From positions 806,001-870,000 of the forward strand of contig CANMUP010000001.1 in assembly GCA_947501105.1 (NCBI GenBank): a stretch of 64,000 nt of DNA, read 5' to 3'. Under the pieces are notes generated by a model, which had not been told where the DNA came from, did no database searches, and was given only the letters and a program-made list of their open reading frames with translations. The DNA is from an uncultured Flaviramulus sp. Lineage in GTDB: Bacteria; Bacteroidota; Bacteroidia; Flavobacteriales; Flavobacteriaceae. The first letter of the stretch is position 1; every line of letters starts with the position of its first letter. Of the stretch, positions 25,317 through 34,451 are shown in pieces. The position numbers were made by a program, and so were the translations under genes.

Positions 25317-25371
25317 ATGAGAAGCTTTCCTTTTTTCTTTATTGAAGATTGGGATGCTTTTTTGTTTTAGG
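25317..25371 (+). repeat. 55-bp direct repeat, right copy (terminator of the DUF1508 gene)
   Basis: Identical to 24815-24869, placed 33 bases after the DUF1508 stop. The stem-loop with T-run makes it a likely terminator. It ends a few bases before the sigma-factor promoter. Confidence 0.88.
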
Positions 25372-25376
25372 GTGTA

Positions 25377-25403
25377 TTGAATAAAATATTTTAATTAAAT
25401 TTG
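25377..25403 (+). promoter_or_regulatory. Candidate promoter of the ECF sigma gene
   Basis: TTG (25377-25379), a 16-base spacer and TAAATTTG (25396-25403) resemble the Bacteroidota consensus with a short spacer; it is 22 bases ahead of the sigma start codon. Confidence 0.5.
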
Positions 25404-25425
25404 TTTGTGCCCGAATGAAAATTAA

Positions 25426-26007
25426 ATGATGAGTTTTAATAAAATTAAAGATCAAAAATTAATTGAGCGTCTTAAACAAGGAGATGAAAGTGCCTTAAAA
25501 TTAATTTATGATTTATATTGGGAGCAATTATTTATTTATTCATTTAGTCTTCTAAAAAAACGTGAAGCATCTGAAGATATTATCCAAGAAGTTTTTATTA
25601 AAATTTGGGAAAAGAGGGATAGCTTACAAATCAGAACTACATTAAAAGGCTATCTTTTTACTTGCGTATTACATAGAGTCTATGATTCTTTTAGAAAGAA
25701 TAAGAATGTTTTTAGCGACGCTATTTTTGAAAAGTTTGACAAAAAAATTCAAAGCTCTAATCCAGAGTCAAAGCTAATCTATAAAGAGTTAGAGGCTCAA
25801 ATAAATACCGCAGTTAATTTATTGCCTGAAAAATGCAAAAAGGTATTTGTATTAAGTAGAGAAGACCAATTAAGCCATAAAGAAATTTCAAAACAGTTAA
25901 ATATTTCTACAAAATCTGTTGAAGCATATATTACAAAAGCTTTAAAAATATTAAGACCTACTCTGGCTAATATTTCTAATATTATAATTCTTTTTAATCT
26001 AATATAG
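25426..26007 (+). CDS. ECF RNA polymerase sigma factor (FecI type)
   Basis: A 193-residue ECF sigma factor. Region 2 is at about 15-95 (LIYDLYWEQLFIYSFSLLKK, then EDIIQEVFIKIWEKR); region 4 at about 130-180 (LPEKCKKVFVLSREDQLSHKEISKQLNISTKSVEAY as helix-turn-helix). It directs RNA polymerase to target promoters and is held inactive by the adjacent FecR protein. Together with FecR and the STN-bearing SusC it forms a cell-surface signalling set. The start may be the first or second of two adjacent ATGs (25426 or 25429). Confidence 0.92.
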   Translation: MMSFNKIKDQKLIERLKQGDESALKLIYDLYWEQLFIYSFSLLKKREASEDIIQEVFIKIWEKRDSLQIRTTLKGYLFTCVLHRVYDSFRKNKNVFSDAIFEKFDKKIQSSNPESKLIYKELEAQINTAVNLLPEKCKKVFVLSREDQLSHKEISKQLNISTKSVEAYITKALKILRPTLANISNIIILFNLI

Positions 26008-26108
26008 AATCATTTTTTTTACTTCAAAACAATGCTCTAAATAAAAAAACACTTTTTTTATTAGGGATGTAAACGCTTTTTACGTCTTTAAAGTAAAGCG
26101 TCTCAATT

Positions 26109-27263
26109 ATGAGTTTAAAAGATAAAGAGTATTTATTAAAATTAATTAAAAAACTCCATGAAGGAAAAGCTTCCGATGAAGAGGTAAAGTTTTTGTCTAA
26201 TTTTTTTGTGAATCAGAAAAATAGCAAAGAATGGCCAATCGATATTGAATTTAAAGAGATTGTTAAAGAAGATGTTTTTAGCAAAGTTCAAGAACAGATA
26301 AAGAAGAACCGTATTGAAGATAATAAGGTTATACCATTATATAAAAGAAACATTTTTAAATATGCTGCCGCCGCATTAATAGTAGCTTTAGTTTCGATTT
26401 ACGGATTAACAAATAAACCAAAACCTCAAGTTGAAGAAGTACAAATAGTAAAAACTAAAATAGAGGTAGGGACAGACAAAGCTACACTAACATTGGAGGA
26501 TGGGTCTAACATCGTTCTAGAAAAAGGACAAAACTACTCTGCAAAAAACCTCACAAGTACAGGAGACAAATTAATTTATAAAAACAAAAAGGCTCCAAAG
26601 CCAGAAATAGCTTATAATTATTTAACAATACCTAGAGGAGGGCAATTTTTCTTGCAATTATCTGATGGCACAAAAGTATGGTTGAATTCAGAATCTCAAC
26701 TTAAATATCCAGTTAGTTTCTTAGAAGGTGAAAAAAGAATGGTTGAACTAATTTATGGAGAGGCTTATTTTGAAGTTTCACCTAGTACTAAAAATAATGG
26801 AACAAAGTTTATAGTTAAAAATCGAATACAAGAATTAGAAGTTTTAGGAACTAAGTTTAATATAAAAGCGTATCAAGACGAAGCAATTATATATACCACA
26901 TTGGTTGAAGGAAAAGTAAATGTAAAGAACGATTTAACAAATGTTCTTTTGCAACCTAACGAGCAGTCAAGAATTAGTGCTGTAAATGAAGATATTGAAG
27001 TGTCGCAAGTTGATGTATATAATGCAACATCTTGGGTAAATGGAGTTTTTAGTTTTGAGGGTACTTCGCTAAAAGAAATTATGAAGGTATTATCCAGATG
27101 GTATGATCTTGATGCTGTTTTTTTAGATAAAGAAGTAGAGGAAATTAAATTTATAGGGGTATTAAGTAAAAATCAAAACATTGAAGATATTTTAAACACA
27201 ATTAAAGATTTAGGGTTTATTAATTCATACAAAATAAATGATAAGAAAATAATATTAAGATAA
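26109..27263 (+). CDS. FecR-family anti-sigma factor
   Basis: A 384-residue inner-membrane protein. The N-terminal cytosolic part (1-80) binds the sigma factor. One membrane helix follows (IFKYAAAALIVALVSIYGLT near 85). The periplasmic FecR domain has typical strands YLTIPRGGQFFLQLSDGTKVW, GEAYFEVSP and VLGTKFNIKAY, and a C-terminal DUF4974-type segment (FEGTSLKEIMKVLSRWYDLD). It senses the SusC STN domain and controls the sigma factor encoded 101 bases upstream. Confidence 0.93.
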   Translation: MSLKDKEYLLKLIKKLHEGKASDEEVKFLSNFFVNQKNSKEWPIDIEFKEIVKEDVFSKVQEQIKKNRIEDNKVIPLYKRNIFKYAAAALIVALVSIYGLTNKPKPQVEEVQIVKTKIEVGTDKATLTLEDGSNIVLEKGQNYSAKNLTSTGDKLIYKNKKAPKPEIAYNYLTIPRGGQFFLQLSDGTKVWLNSESQLKYPVSFLEGEKRMVELIYGEAYFEVSPSTKNNGTKFIVKNRIQELEVLGTKFNIKAYQDEAIIYTTLVEGKVNVKNDLTNVLLQPNEQSRISAVNEDIEVSQVDVYNATSWVNGVFSFEGTSLKEIMKVLSRWYDLDAVFLDKEVEEIKFIGVLSKNQNIEDILNTIKDLGFINSYKINDKKIILR

Positions 27264-27271
27264 AAAAGAGA

Positions 27272-27304
27272 ACGAAGTAGACATTTAGCGGTATCCAACT
27301 TCGT
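27272..27304 (+). terminator. Hairpin between fecR and susC (first locus)
   Basis: ACGAAGT (27272-27278) and ACTTCGT (27298-27304) make a 7-bp stem with a 19-base loop 8 bases after the fecR stop. A similar hairpin lies right after fecR in the second locus (46917-46946). It may lower read-through from regulator genes into susC. Confidence 0.45.
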
Positions 27305-27363
27305 CCCTTTAAAGTTTGTAATAATCAATTAATTAATGTTAACCAATTAAAACATGTAAATTT

Positions 27364-30300
27364 ATGAAAATTAAACTAACTATGGTCTTTTTCCTGTTCA
27401 GAAAAAGACTTTTAACCATCATTATGAGAACTTTTATATTCTTGTTATGTTCATTAACTTTCGGGTTCTCTCCAATTGATATTTTTTCCCAGAACACTCA
27501 GATTGAGATAAAAAAGGACCAAACCTTATCTGTTGATGAAGTATTCAAAATCATTAAAAAACAAACTGACTATAGGTTTATTTATCAGGAAGATATGTTT
27601 AAACATTTCCCGAAAATATCTGTAAATAAGGGAAGTATTCAAGCAAATAAATTATTAGACAAAAGCCTTAAATATGGTGATTTCCTCTTTTCAATTGCAT
27701 CAAATAACACAATTATAATTAAAAAGAAGTTAGAGCCTATAAACACAGGGGTACAAAAAAATGTTATCAAAGGAGTTGTTTCAGACGGAACGCTTCCACT
27801 TCCTGGAGCAAGTATTATAATTAAAGGAACTCAAACAGGAACCCAAACAGATTTTGATGGGAATTATTCTATTGAGGCCAGCACAGGTGATGTCCTTGTA
27901 TTTAGTTATGTAGGAATGACTACTCAAGAAATACAAGTAGGTACATCAAATGTAATTAATGTTGAAATGGCAGCCGATACTTCTCTTGACGAAGTTTTAG
28001 TTGTTGCATATGGTACCGCTAAAAAAGCAGACTTTACAGGGTCTGCAACACAACTAAATAGCGAAACGCTTTCAAAAATAACCGTAGCTAATGTTTCTGC
28101 AGCTATTGAGGGTTCTTCAGCAGGTGTTTCAGTTACAGCAGCTGGCGGACAACCAGGTCAAGGACAAGCAGTCCGTATAAGAGGTTTTGGTTCTTTTAGT
28201 GCGAGTAGTGCTCCTTTATATGTTGTAGATGGTATTCCGTTTTATGGGTCAATAAACTCAATTAACCCTTCAGATATAGAGAGTCTTACCATTTTAAAAG
28301 ACGCGGCGTCTACATCGCTTTACGGAAATAAGGCTGCAAATGGAGTAATTATGATTACCACTAAAAGAGGTAAGAACAAAAAAGGGCAATTTACTTTAAA
28401 TGCATCAACTAGTATTGTTGATCGTGCTATAGATGAGTATGACCGATTAGGTTCTGATGCATATTATGAAGTTATGTGGGAGTCCATGCGAAACAGTCAA
28501 GCTATTCCGGGAGTCGATTCAGCCACAGATGTTACTGCAGCCAATGCTTTTGCTTCATCTAACATTATTACAGAATTATTAAATAACCCTTATAATGTAG
28601 CTGATGACCAAATTGTTGGAGTTGATGGAAAAATTAACCCAAATGCAAGATTATTATATAGCGATGTAGATTGGGTTGATGCTATTACTACAGTAGGTAT
28701 ACGACATAATTATGATATTAATTATCAAGGAGGTACAGATAATAGTGATTTTTATGTATCGCTAGGGTATTTAGATGAAGAAGGGTATATTCTAAAATCT
28801 GATTTCGAAAGATTTTCAGGACGTATTAATGCGAACTTTCAAGCTAATGATTGGTTAAAAACAGGGTTGAATATAGCCGTTACTACTTCTAAAGGAAACC
28901 AAGCCCAAACAGGAAGCACTCAAGATAATTCGTTTGTAAACCCAATTCGTTTTACTAGAGGAGTTGCTCCTATTTATCCTATTTATCAACATGATGCTTC
29001 TGGAAATTTTATTTTGGATGATAATGGAAATCGTCTTTATGAATTAGATGATAATAGACCTAGTGGAGCCAGTGGAGGAAGACATATTCTTGCAGAAATA
29101 GATTATAATGAAGATATAGATGAGATTACATCTGTAAGTGGGAAAACATATTTTGATATTAATTTAACTCAAGATTTAATGCTAACGGTTAACGCCAGTT
29201 GGAATCAAAGGCATTGGTATACCACAGATTTTGAAAACAAGCTAGTTGGTGATGGGGCTCCAGGAGGTAGAGCTTTAAGAAGGTATAATAGAAGAACTAC
29301 TTTAGGGTTTAACCAGCTTTTAAATTATACCAAATCATTTGGTGATCATAACTTTAAATTATTAGCAGCGCACGAATCTTTACAATTAAAAGTAAATAAT
29401 TTCACAGGTACAAGAACACAGTTAATAGCTGATGGTAATACGGAATTAATAAACTTTGTTACTACTACTAATTTAGAATCTACTACAGATTTACTTAGAG
29501 ACGAGAGTTATTTTGGGCGTTTTAATTACGATTACGATGGGAAATATTTCTTAAGTGCATCTTATAGAACAGATGGTACTTCAAAGTTTGCATCAGATGT
29601 TCGATGGGGTGAATTCTGGTCTTTAGGAGTAGCTTGGAGGTTAGAAAGAGAATCTTTTATTGAAAATATTGAAGCTATAAACTTATTAAAATTTAGGGCC
29701 TCTTATGGAGAATTGGGAAACAACTCAGGAATTGGTTGGTATGCTTACCAAGGATTGTATGATTTAGACTTTAATAACCAGTCCGAATCAGGATTTTTAC
29801 AAGCTTCACTTGAAGCACCTTTACTTGAGTGGGAAGCCAGTGAGAGTTATGATGTTGCTTTAGAGTTTGGGTTATGGAATAGATTAAACGGAACGATTGA
29901 GTATTATAATCGTGAATCTGCTAATTTACTTTTTGATGTGCCATTACCGCTTTCAAGCGGAAGCGAAGATGTCCCAAGAAATATAGGTACTTTATTTAAT
30001 AGAGGCATTGAAGTAAGTTTAGATTATGATGTTATAAAAAACGATAATTTTAGTTGGAATTTTGGCATAAATGCAACAACTATAAAAAATGAGTTTACAA
30101 AATTACCACAAGACGAAATTATAAATGGCTCGAAAAAACTAATGGTTGGTCGTTCAATTTATGATTACTGGTTAAAGGATTGGTATGGAGTTGATCCTGC
30201 AGACGGAGCAGCATTGTATACAGCAAATCAAGATGCTATTAATGCTAATGGATCAGACATAAGAGTTATTGACGGAAACACCTTAACAACAAATCAAGCA

Positions 30301-30816
30301 AATGCTGAATTTCATTATGCAGGTACAGCAATTCCAGATTTAATAGGCGCAATAAATAATTCGTTTAGATATAAAAACTTTAATTTAAGTTTCTTACTTA
30401 CTTACCAAATAGGAGGCGAAAGTATAGATTATAATTATCAAAGCATTATGAGTTCTGGAGGGTACGGAACTTCTAAAAGTGTTGACATTTTAAACCGCTG
30501 GCAACAACCAGGAGACATAACAGATGTGCCTAGATTAGATGCCTCACAAACCACTAATTTTAATGCCAGATCTGATAGATGGTTAGTTGATAGTTCTTTT
30601 TTCAATATGAAACGTATTAATTTCTCATATGATTTACCTTCAAACTTTATAAGTTCAATGGGAATAAATACAGCAAAACTCTATTTAAGTGCGGAGAATG
30701 TATTTTCTATTAATGCAAGAAAAGGTTTAAATATACAGCAAAACTTTAGTGGAACAACATCAAATGTTTACACACCATCAAGAATAGTTTCTTTAGGATT
30801 AAATGTTAAATTTTAA
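27364..30816 (+). CDS. SusC/RagA-family TonB-dependent outer-membrane transporter with STN domain
   Basis: An 1150-residue outer-membrane protein. After the signal peptide comes an STN signalling domain (about 48-125), then a carboxypeptidase-regulatory-like domain (about 135-210, KGVVSDGTLPLPGASIIIKG), a plug (VRIRGFGSFSASSAPLYVVDG, and ILKDAASTSLYGNKAANGVI), and a beta-barrel ending in the aromatic LNVKF. It imports a ligand bound by the SusD partner, powered by TonB. The STN domain links transport to the upstream FecR/sigma pair. An alternative start at 27424 gives a more ordinary signal peptide. Substrate unknown. Confidence 0.94.
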   Translation: MKIKLTMVFFLFRKRLLTIIMRTFIFLLCSLTFGFSPIDIFSQNTQIEIKKDQTLSVDEVFKIIKKQTDYRFIYQEDMFKHFPKISVNKGSIQANKLLDKSLKYGDFLFSIASNNTIIIKKKLEPINTGVQKNVIKGVVSDGTLPLPGASIIIKGTQTGTQTDFDGNYSIEASTGDVLVFSYVGMTTQEIQVGTSNVINVEMAADTSLDEVLVVAYGTAKKADFTGSATQLNSETLSKITVANVSAAIEGSSAGVSVTAAGGQPGQGQAVRIRGFGSFSASSAPLYVVDGIPFYGSINSINPSDIESLTILKDAASTSLYGNKAANGVIMITTKRGKNKKGQFTLNASTSIVDRAIDEYDRLGSDAYYEVMWESMRNSQAIPGVDSATDVTAANAFASSNIITELLNNPYNVADDQIVGVDGKINPNARLLYSDVDWVDAITTVGIRHNYDINYQGGTDNSDFYVSLGYLDEEGYILKSDFERFSGRINANFQANDWLKTGLNIAVTTSKGNQAQTGSTQDNSFVNPIRFTRGVAPIYPIYQHDASGNFILDDNGNRLYELDDNRPSGASGGRHILAEIDYNEDIDEITSVSGKTYFDINLTQDLMLTVNASWNQRHWYTTDFENKLVGDGAPGGRALRRYNRRTTLGFNQLLNYTKSFGDHNFKLLAAHESLQLKVNNFTGTRTQLIADGNTELINFVTTTNLESTTDLLRDESYFGRFNYDYDGKYFLSASYRTDGTSKFASDVRWGEFWSLGVAWRLERESFIENIEAINLLKFRASYGELGNNSGIGWYAYQGLYDLDFNNQSESGFLQASLEAPLLEWEASESYDVALEFGLWNRLNGTIEYYNRESANLLFDVPLPLSSGSEDVPRNIGTLFNRGIEVSLDYDVIKNDNFSWNFGINATTIKNEFTKLPQDEIINGSKKLMVGRSIYDYWLKDWYGVDPADGAALYTANQDAINANGSDIRVIDGNTLTTNQANAEFHYAGTAIPDLIGAINNSFRYKNFNLSFLLTYQIGGESIDYNYQSIMSSGGYGTSKSVDILNRWQQPGDITDVPRLDASQTTNFNARSDRWLVDSSFFNMKRINFSYDLPSNFISSMGINTAKLYLSAENVFSINARKGLNIQQNFSGTTSNVYTPSRIVSLGLNVKF

Positions 30817-30826
30817 AAAAAAAGCA

Positions 30827-32314
30827 ATGAAAAAAATAATAATTTCTTTTATCGGAATTTTGGCTGTTTCCTTTTGTTTTACAGCTTGTGAAAAAGATTA
30901 CTTAGACACATTTCCTACAGACCAAGTATCATCTGCAGCGGCAGTTTTAACTACAGATAATGCTTTAACAGCATTAAACGGAATACATAGAGCTTTGTAT
31001 ATAAGATACGGAAGTCAAGGTAGAGGAGGAATAGGACCTTTTAATATGCATATTGATGAAGCTGGAGAAGACCATGTATTTAATAGAAGTAATTGGACGC
31101 ATTCTTATAGGTGGAGACCAAATTCTGAACCAGATAACGTATATAATACAGCTAATTGGGGAATGTTCTATCAATGGATGGCAAATGCCAATGTATTAAT
31201 TAATGGTGTTGATAATGCAACTGGAGATCAAATAGATAAAGATGGGATAAAAGGACAAGCATTAGTTTATAGAGCCTTTTGCCATTTTCATTTAGTTCGA
31301 TTATGGGGAAATAGATATGAAGCAGGTGGAGGAAATTCACAGTTAGGAGTTCCTATTAAAACGGATAATTCTATTGATCCCATTGCAAGAAACACAGTTG
31401 AGGAAGTCTATACCCAAATAAATAAAGATTTGGATGATGCCATCGTTTTATTAAATGGTTATGTTAGAAATAACAAATCTCATTTTAATGTAAATGTGGC
31501 TAAAGGGTTAAAAGCAAGAGTGGCACTAACACAAGGGAATTGGACATTAGCAGCGCAATTAGCTACTGAAGCTAGAGAAGGATTTCCTTTAATGGATGAG
31601 GCAACATATGCTAATGGTTTTCGGGTATTTTCTGAAAACAATAGCGAGTTTATGTGGGCAAGCCAAATCGTTGAAGATCAGTCAGAAGGTTTTGGGAATT
31701 ATGGAGCTTTTATTTCAAGAAACTTTAGTTCATCAGCCATAAGAGGTAATCCTAGGTCAATAAGTAATTTATTATACGATATGATTTCTACTACAGATGT
31801 GCGTAAAACATTATGGGACCCAACAGGAGATCATTTAAACTTACCTCCAGGAGTTTCATTGTTATCTAGCCATAAAAGGTTTCCTTATACTAATCAAAAA
31901 TTTATAGCTGTAAGCAATAGTGATAGTCGTGTAGATGTCCCTTTAATGCGTGCTGCAGAGATGTATTTAATTGAGGCAGAGGCTTTGGCTAGAAACAATC
32001 AAGATGGTTTAGCTGCTCAAGCATTGTATGATATGGTCATTACCAGAGACAATGCTTATACCTTATCAACCAATACAGGACAAGCTTTAATTGATGAAAT
32101 TATGGTACAACGTCGTGTAGAATTATGGGGAGAAGGTTTTAGATGGTATGATTTAAAACGATTAAACTTACCGTTAGATAGAACAGGGTCAAATCAAAGT
32201 TCAACATACACTAATGGAATTATGCAAGTTCCTGTAGGTGATAATAGATGGACATGGCCAATACCTCAAGACGAAATTGATGCTAACCCATTAATTGAGC
32301 AAAACCCAATATAG
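30827..32314 (+). CDS. SusD/RagB-family surface lipoprotein
   Basis: A 495-residue lipoprotein with lipobox FTAC, followed by the SusD helical-repeat fold: ALNGIHRALYIRYG, LVYRAFCHFHLVRLWG, and the C-terminal RRVELWGEGFRWYDLKRLN and WPIPQDEIDANP. It caps the SusC barrel and binds the glycan or other nutrient. The start ATG at 30827 is preferred over an upstream in-frame ATG at 30803, which overlaps the susC stop and would put charged residues before the signal peptide. Confidence 0.93.
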   Translation: MKKIIISFIGILAVSFCFTACEKDYLDTFPTDQVSSAAAVLTTDNALTALNGIHRALYIRYGSQGRGGIGPFNMHIDEAGEDHVFNRSNWTHSYRWRPNSEPDNVYNTANWGMFYQWMANANVLINGVDNATGDQIDKDGIKGQALVYRAFCHFHLVRLWGNRYEAGGGNSQLGVPIKTDNSIDPIARNTVEEVYTQINKDLDDAIVLLNGYVRNNKSHFNVNVAKGLKARVALTQGNWTLAAQLATEAREGFPLMDEATYANGFRVFSENNSEFMWASQIVEDQSEGFGNYGAFISRNFSSSAIRGNPRSISNLLYDMISTTDVRKTLWDPTGDHLNLPPGVSLLSSHKRFPYTNQKFIAVSNSDSRVDVPLMRAAEMYLIEAEALARNNQDGLAAQALYDMVITRDNAYTLSTNTGQALIDEIMVQRRVELWGEGFRWYDLKRLNLPLDRTGSNQSSTYTNGIMQVPVGDNRWTWPIPQDEIDANPLIEQNPI

Positions 32315-32361
32315 AGAATTATATTTGAGTTAGTCCATAGCTTAATCAGTTAAGCCGATAG

Positions 32362-32400
32362 AAAGCTTCCCTTTTTTATAGAAAATTGGGAGGCTTTTTT
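32362..32400 (+). terminator. Terminator after the first susD
   Basis: AAAGCTTCCC (32362-32371) and GGGAGGCTTT (32388-32397) pair over 10 bp with one G-U wobble and are followed by T. The design is the same as the hairpin in the 55-bp repeats at 24815 and 25317. Confidence 0.85.
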
Positions 32401-32511
32401 GCTTTGCGGCAATTTAGTTAGCTACATTTTGCTCTTTTTAATTATTTAAATAACGTGACTTTATTTAATATGTGGTGTCTTAACAATGTTGAACAAGTAA
32501 ATTTATCAATT

Positions 32512-32730
32512 ATGAAAAAAATAAATGGTTTAATTATTTTGCTGTTATTAATAGCCTTTAGCTGTGGCGATAAAAAAGAAGAAAAAGAAAGTACTTCAGT
32601 AAAACTTGAAGAACTACATGTAGAACAAGAAATAAAAGTGTTAGAAGCAGTAACTGAAGAAATAAAAAAAACAGAAGCCAGTATTGAAGAATCCATAAAG
32701 AAGTTGGATGAAATGTTTAATGAATTATAA
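32512..32730 (+). CDS. Small lipoprotein with coiled-coil body
   Basis: A 72-residue protein starting MKKINGLIILLLLIAFSC, a clear lipoprotein signal, followed by a short highly charged helix (EELHVEQEIKVLEAVTEEI, then SIEESIKKLDEMF) that looks like a coiled coil. An upstream in-frame ATG (32455) would add 19 residues before the signal and is rejected. I recognise no family. It lies 11 bases ahead of the Lys/Glu-rich secreted protein gene, so the two are likely co-transcribed. Confidence 0.65.
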   Translation: MKKINGLIILLLLIAFSCGDKKEEKESTSVKLEELHVEQEIKVLEAVTEEIKKTEASIEESIKKLDEMFNEL

Positions 32731-32741
32731 ACTTAAAAATC

Positions 32742-33323
32742 ATGAAGAAATCATTTAAAATTATAGCCACTCTTATGTTATTATTGGGTTTAGTTACTCA
32801 AAATAGTTTTGCGCAAAAGCCAGAAAAAGCAGCAAAAAAGGATAAAACTGAAAAACAAATTAAAAAAACAGAAGAGAGAGTTAAAGAAGAAAAAAAAATA
32901 AAGAACAATAAGAAGGATAAAGCTGAAAAGGAGTTAAAGAGAAAGGAAAAAGAGCTAAAGGATAAAAAGGAGGAACTTGAGAACAAAGGAAATTCTTATG
33001 GCAAGAATAAAGAAGGACTTGAAGGAAAAGATTTCGGTCAAGAACGTGCAAAACAGGCTAAATTAAATAAAAAGCAAAAAGTTAAGGAATTAAAGCGTTC
33101 TGTTGAAAAAGGAGAATCTAAGGCAAATAGCACAAGAGAACGAGTAAAGAAAGTAAAAGAAGACTTAAAGCGCCAGAAGAAAGAAGGGAAGTTGACAGAA
33201 GAAGAGTATGAGGAAAAGGTTGAGAAATTAAAGTCTATTGAAAAAGAAGTTGATGCTTTAGAAGAAAAAGTTAAAAAAGGAAGGAAGTTAGGTAAAGAAT
33301 CAGAAAAAGAATCAGAAAAATAG
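32742..33323 (+). CDS. Lys/Glu-rich secreted coiled-coil protein
   Basis: A 193-residue protein with a signal peptide cleaved after NSFAQ. The rest is almost wholly Lys, Glu, Arg and Asp in heptad-like runs (KELKRKEKELKDKKEELENK and similar), with a break near YGKNKEGLEGKDFGQERAKQ. It is probably a long periplasmic coiled coil. No enzyme motif is seen. It may partner with the small lipoprotein just upstream. Confidence 0.65.
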   Translation: MKKSFKIIATLMLLLGLVTQNSFAQKPEKAAKKDKTEKQIKKTEERVKEEKKIKNNKKDKAEKELKRKEKELKDKKEELENKGNSYGKNKEGLEGKDFGQERAKQAKLNKKQKVKELKRSVEKGESKANSTRERVKKVKEDLKRQKKEGKLTEEEYEEKVEKLKSIEKEVDALEEKVKKGRKLGKESEKESEK

Positions 33324-33438
33324 ATATACTAATTATAAAGAGGGTTGTATATTGTGTATTTCATCGAAAAACACAGTAATATATTGTTATAGTTTATAGT
33401 TGCTGTTACTTTTGTAAATATCTGAAAAAAAAGAAGTT

Positions 33439-34269
33439 ATGAGTTTTAAATATTTGAAATCCTTTTTTGGAATTGGCGCGGTCTTAATGTTATTAATGTT
33501 TAATTGTAATAGTGATAATAGTAACAAAAATGATACTGCTAGGATTCAATTAAAATTAGTTGATGAACCAGGAGATTATTTAGAAGTTAATATTGAAATT
33601 ATAGACATACAATATAAATCATCAGATGATGAGGAAAGTTGGGTGAGTTTTACGCCTGATGGAGGATATCCTATTAATGTTGATATCACTGAACTTATAG
33701 CTGGAAATAGTTTGTTATTAACAGATGAAGTTGTACCTGTTGGAATTTTAAAACAGGTAAGATTGGTTTTAAGTGATAATAGCACATTAAAAATTGAAGG
33801 TGAAGATGATTTAATTCCTTTAGACACTCCTAGTGCTCAACAATCTGGTTTAAAGCTCAATTTAAATGAGGAATTAGAAGCTGGATTTGTGTATTCATTT
33901 ATTTTAGACTGGAATGTTCAAAAATCTATTGTTAAAGCAGGTAATTCAGGAAAATATATTTTAAAACCTGTTATTAAAGTTAATGTGGAAGTTAATTCTG
34001 GTTCTATAAGTGGAAAGGTAGTTGAAATTATTGAAGAAGTTGAAACACCAGTTGGAAATCAGGTTGTAGAAGTATATACTACTGATGATGTATTGGTTAA
34101 AGATACTTTAACAGATGAGAATGGAGATTTTGTAATACAAGGTCTTGAACAAGGGACTTATATTCTTAAAATTACTAAAGGAGGTTATTTAGGCTATGCT
34201 TCAAGTGAAATAATTGTTGAAGTAGGTAATATTGAAGTTTTAGAAAATATTATATTGGAATTAGAGTAA
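33439..34269 (+). CDS. DUF4382 lipoprotein with C-terminal carboxypeptidase-regulatory-like domain
   Basis: A 276-residue lipoprotein (lipobox near MFNC). Residues about 35-185 fit DUF4382: ARIQLKLVDEPGDYLEVNIEI, a central LKQVRLVLSDNSTL, and GLKLNLNEELEAGFVYSFILD. Residues about 190-276 are a beta-sandwich of the carboxypeptidase-regulatory type (VYTTDDVLVKDTLTDENGDF, then GLEQGTYILKITKGGYLGY). Both are surface or periplasmic binding folds; function unknown. It has its own promoter region (33324-33438) and a terminator downstream. Confidence 0.82.
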   Translation: MSFKYLKSFFGIGAVLMLLMFNCNSDNSNKNDTARIQLKLVDEPGDYLEVNIEIIDIQYKSSDDEESWVSFTPDGGYPINVDITELIAGNSLLLTDEVVPVGILKQVRLVLSDNSTLKIEGEDDLIPLDTPSAQQSGLKLNLNEELEAGFVYSFILDWNVQKSIVKAGNSGKYILKPVIKVNVEVNSGSISGKVVEIIEEVETPVGNQVVEVYTTDDVLVKDTLTDENGDFVIQGLEQGTYILKITKGGYLGYASSEIIVEVGNIEVLENIILELE

Positions 34270-34292
34270 CTAACAAAAATGAAATAAAATTA

Positions 34293-34322
34293 AAAAACCC
34301 ACTCTAATAGAATGGGTTTTTT
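34293..34322. terminator. Terminator after the DUF4382 gene
   Basis: AACCCACTCT and AGAATGGGTT pair around a short loop, followed by a T-run on the plus strand. One pair is mismatched on this strand. The same arms recur in the terminator after the next gene. Confidence 0.65.
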
Positions 34323-34451
34323 ATGAGTTCATTTATTATTTGTAGTATTAAACGTTCTTTTTTAAATAAAATAATGTATTTCAACGAAAATATTTAGCCA
34401 ATAATCTATTGTAAGCTATATTTGGTTTATTAACCTACTTAAATAAATGTT

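Noticed and set aside
24627-25371. tRNA-Asp as an integration site for an island containing the DUF1508 gene
   Set aside because: No second partial copy of the tRNA 3' end, no integrase, and the 55-bp repeat does not overlap the tRNA.
27264-27363. Perfect TAnnTTTG promoter before the first susC
   Set aside because: The nearest string is TAAAGTTTG, one base too long; an ECF-dependent promoter is more likely but its consensus is not known to me here.
32455-32511. Longer N-terminus of the small coiled-coil lipoprotein
   Set aside because: Residues before MKKINGLI are not signal-like; the lipoprotein signal begins at 32512.
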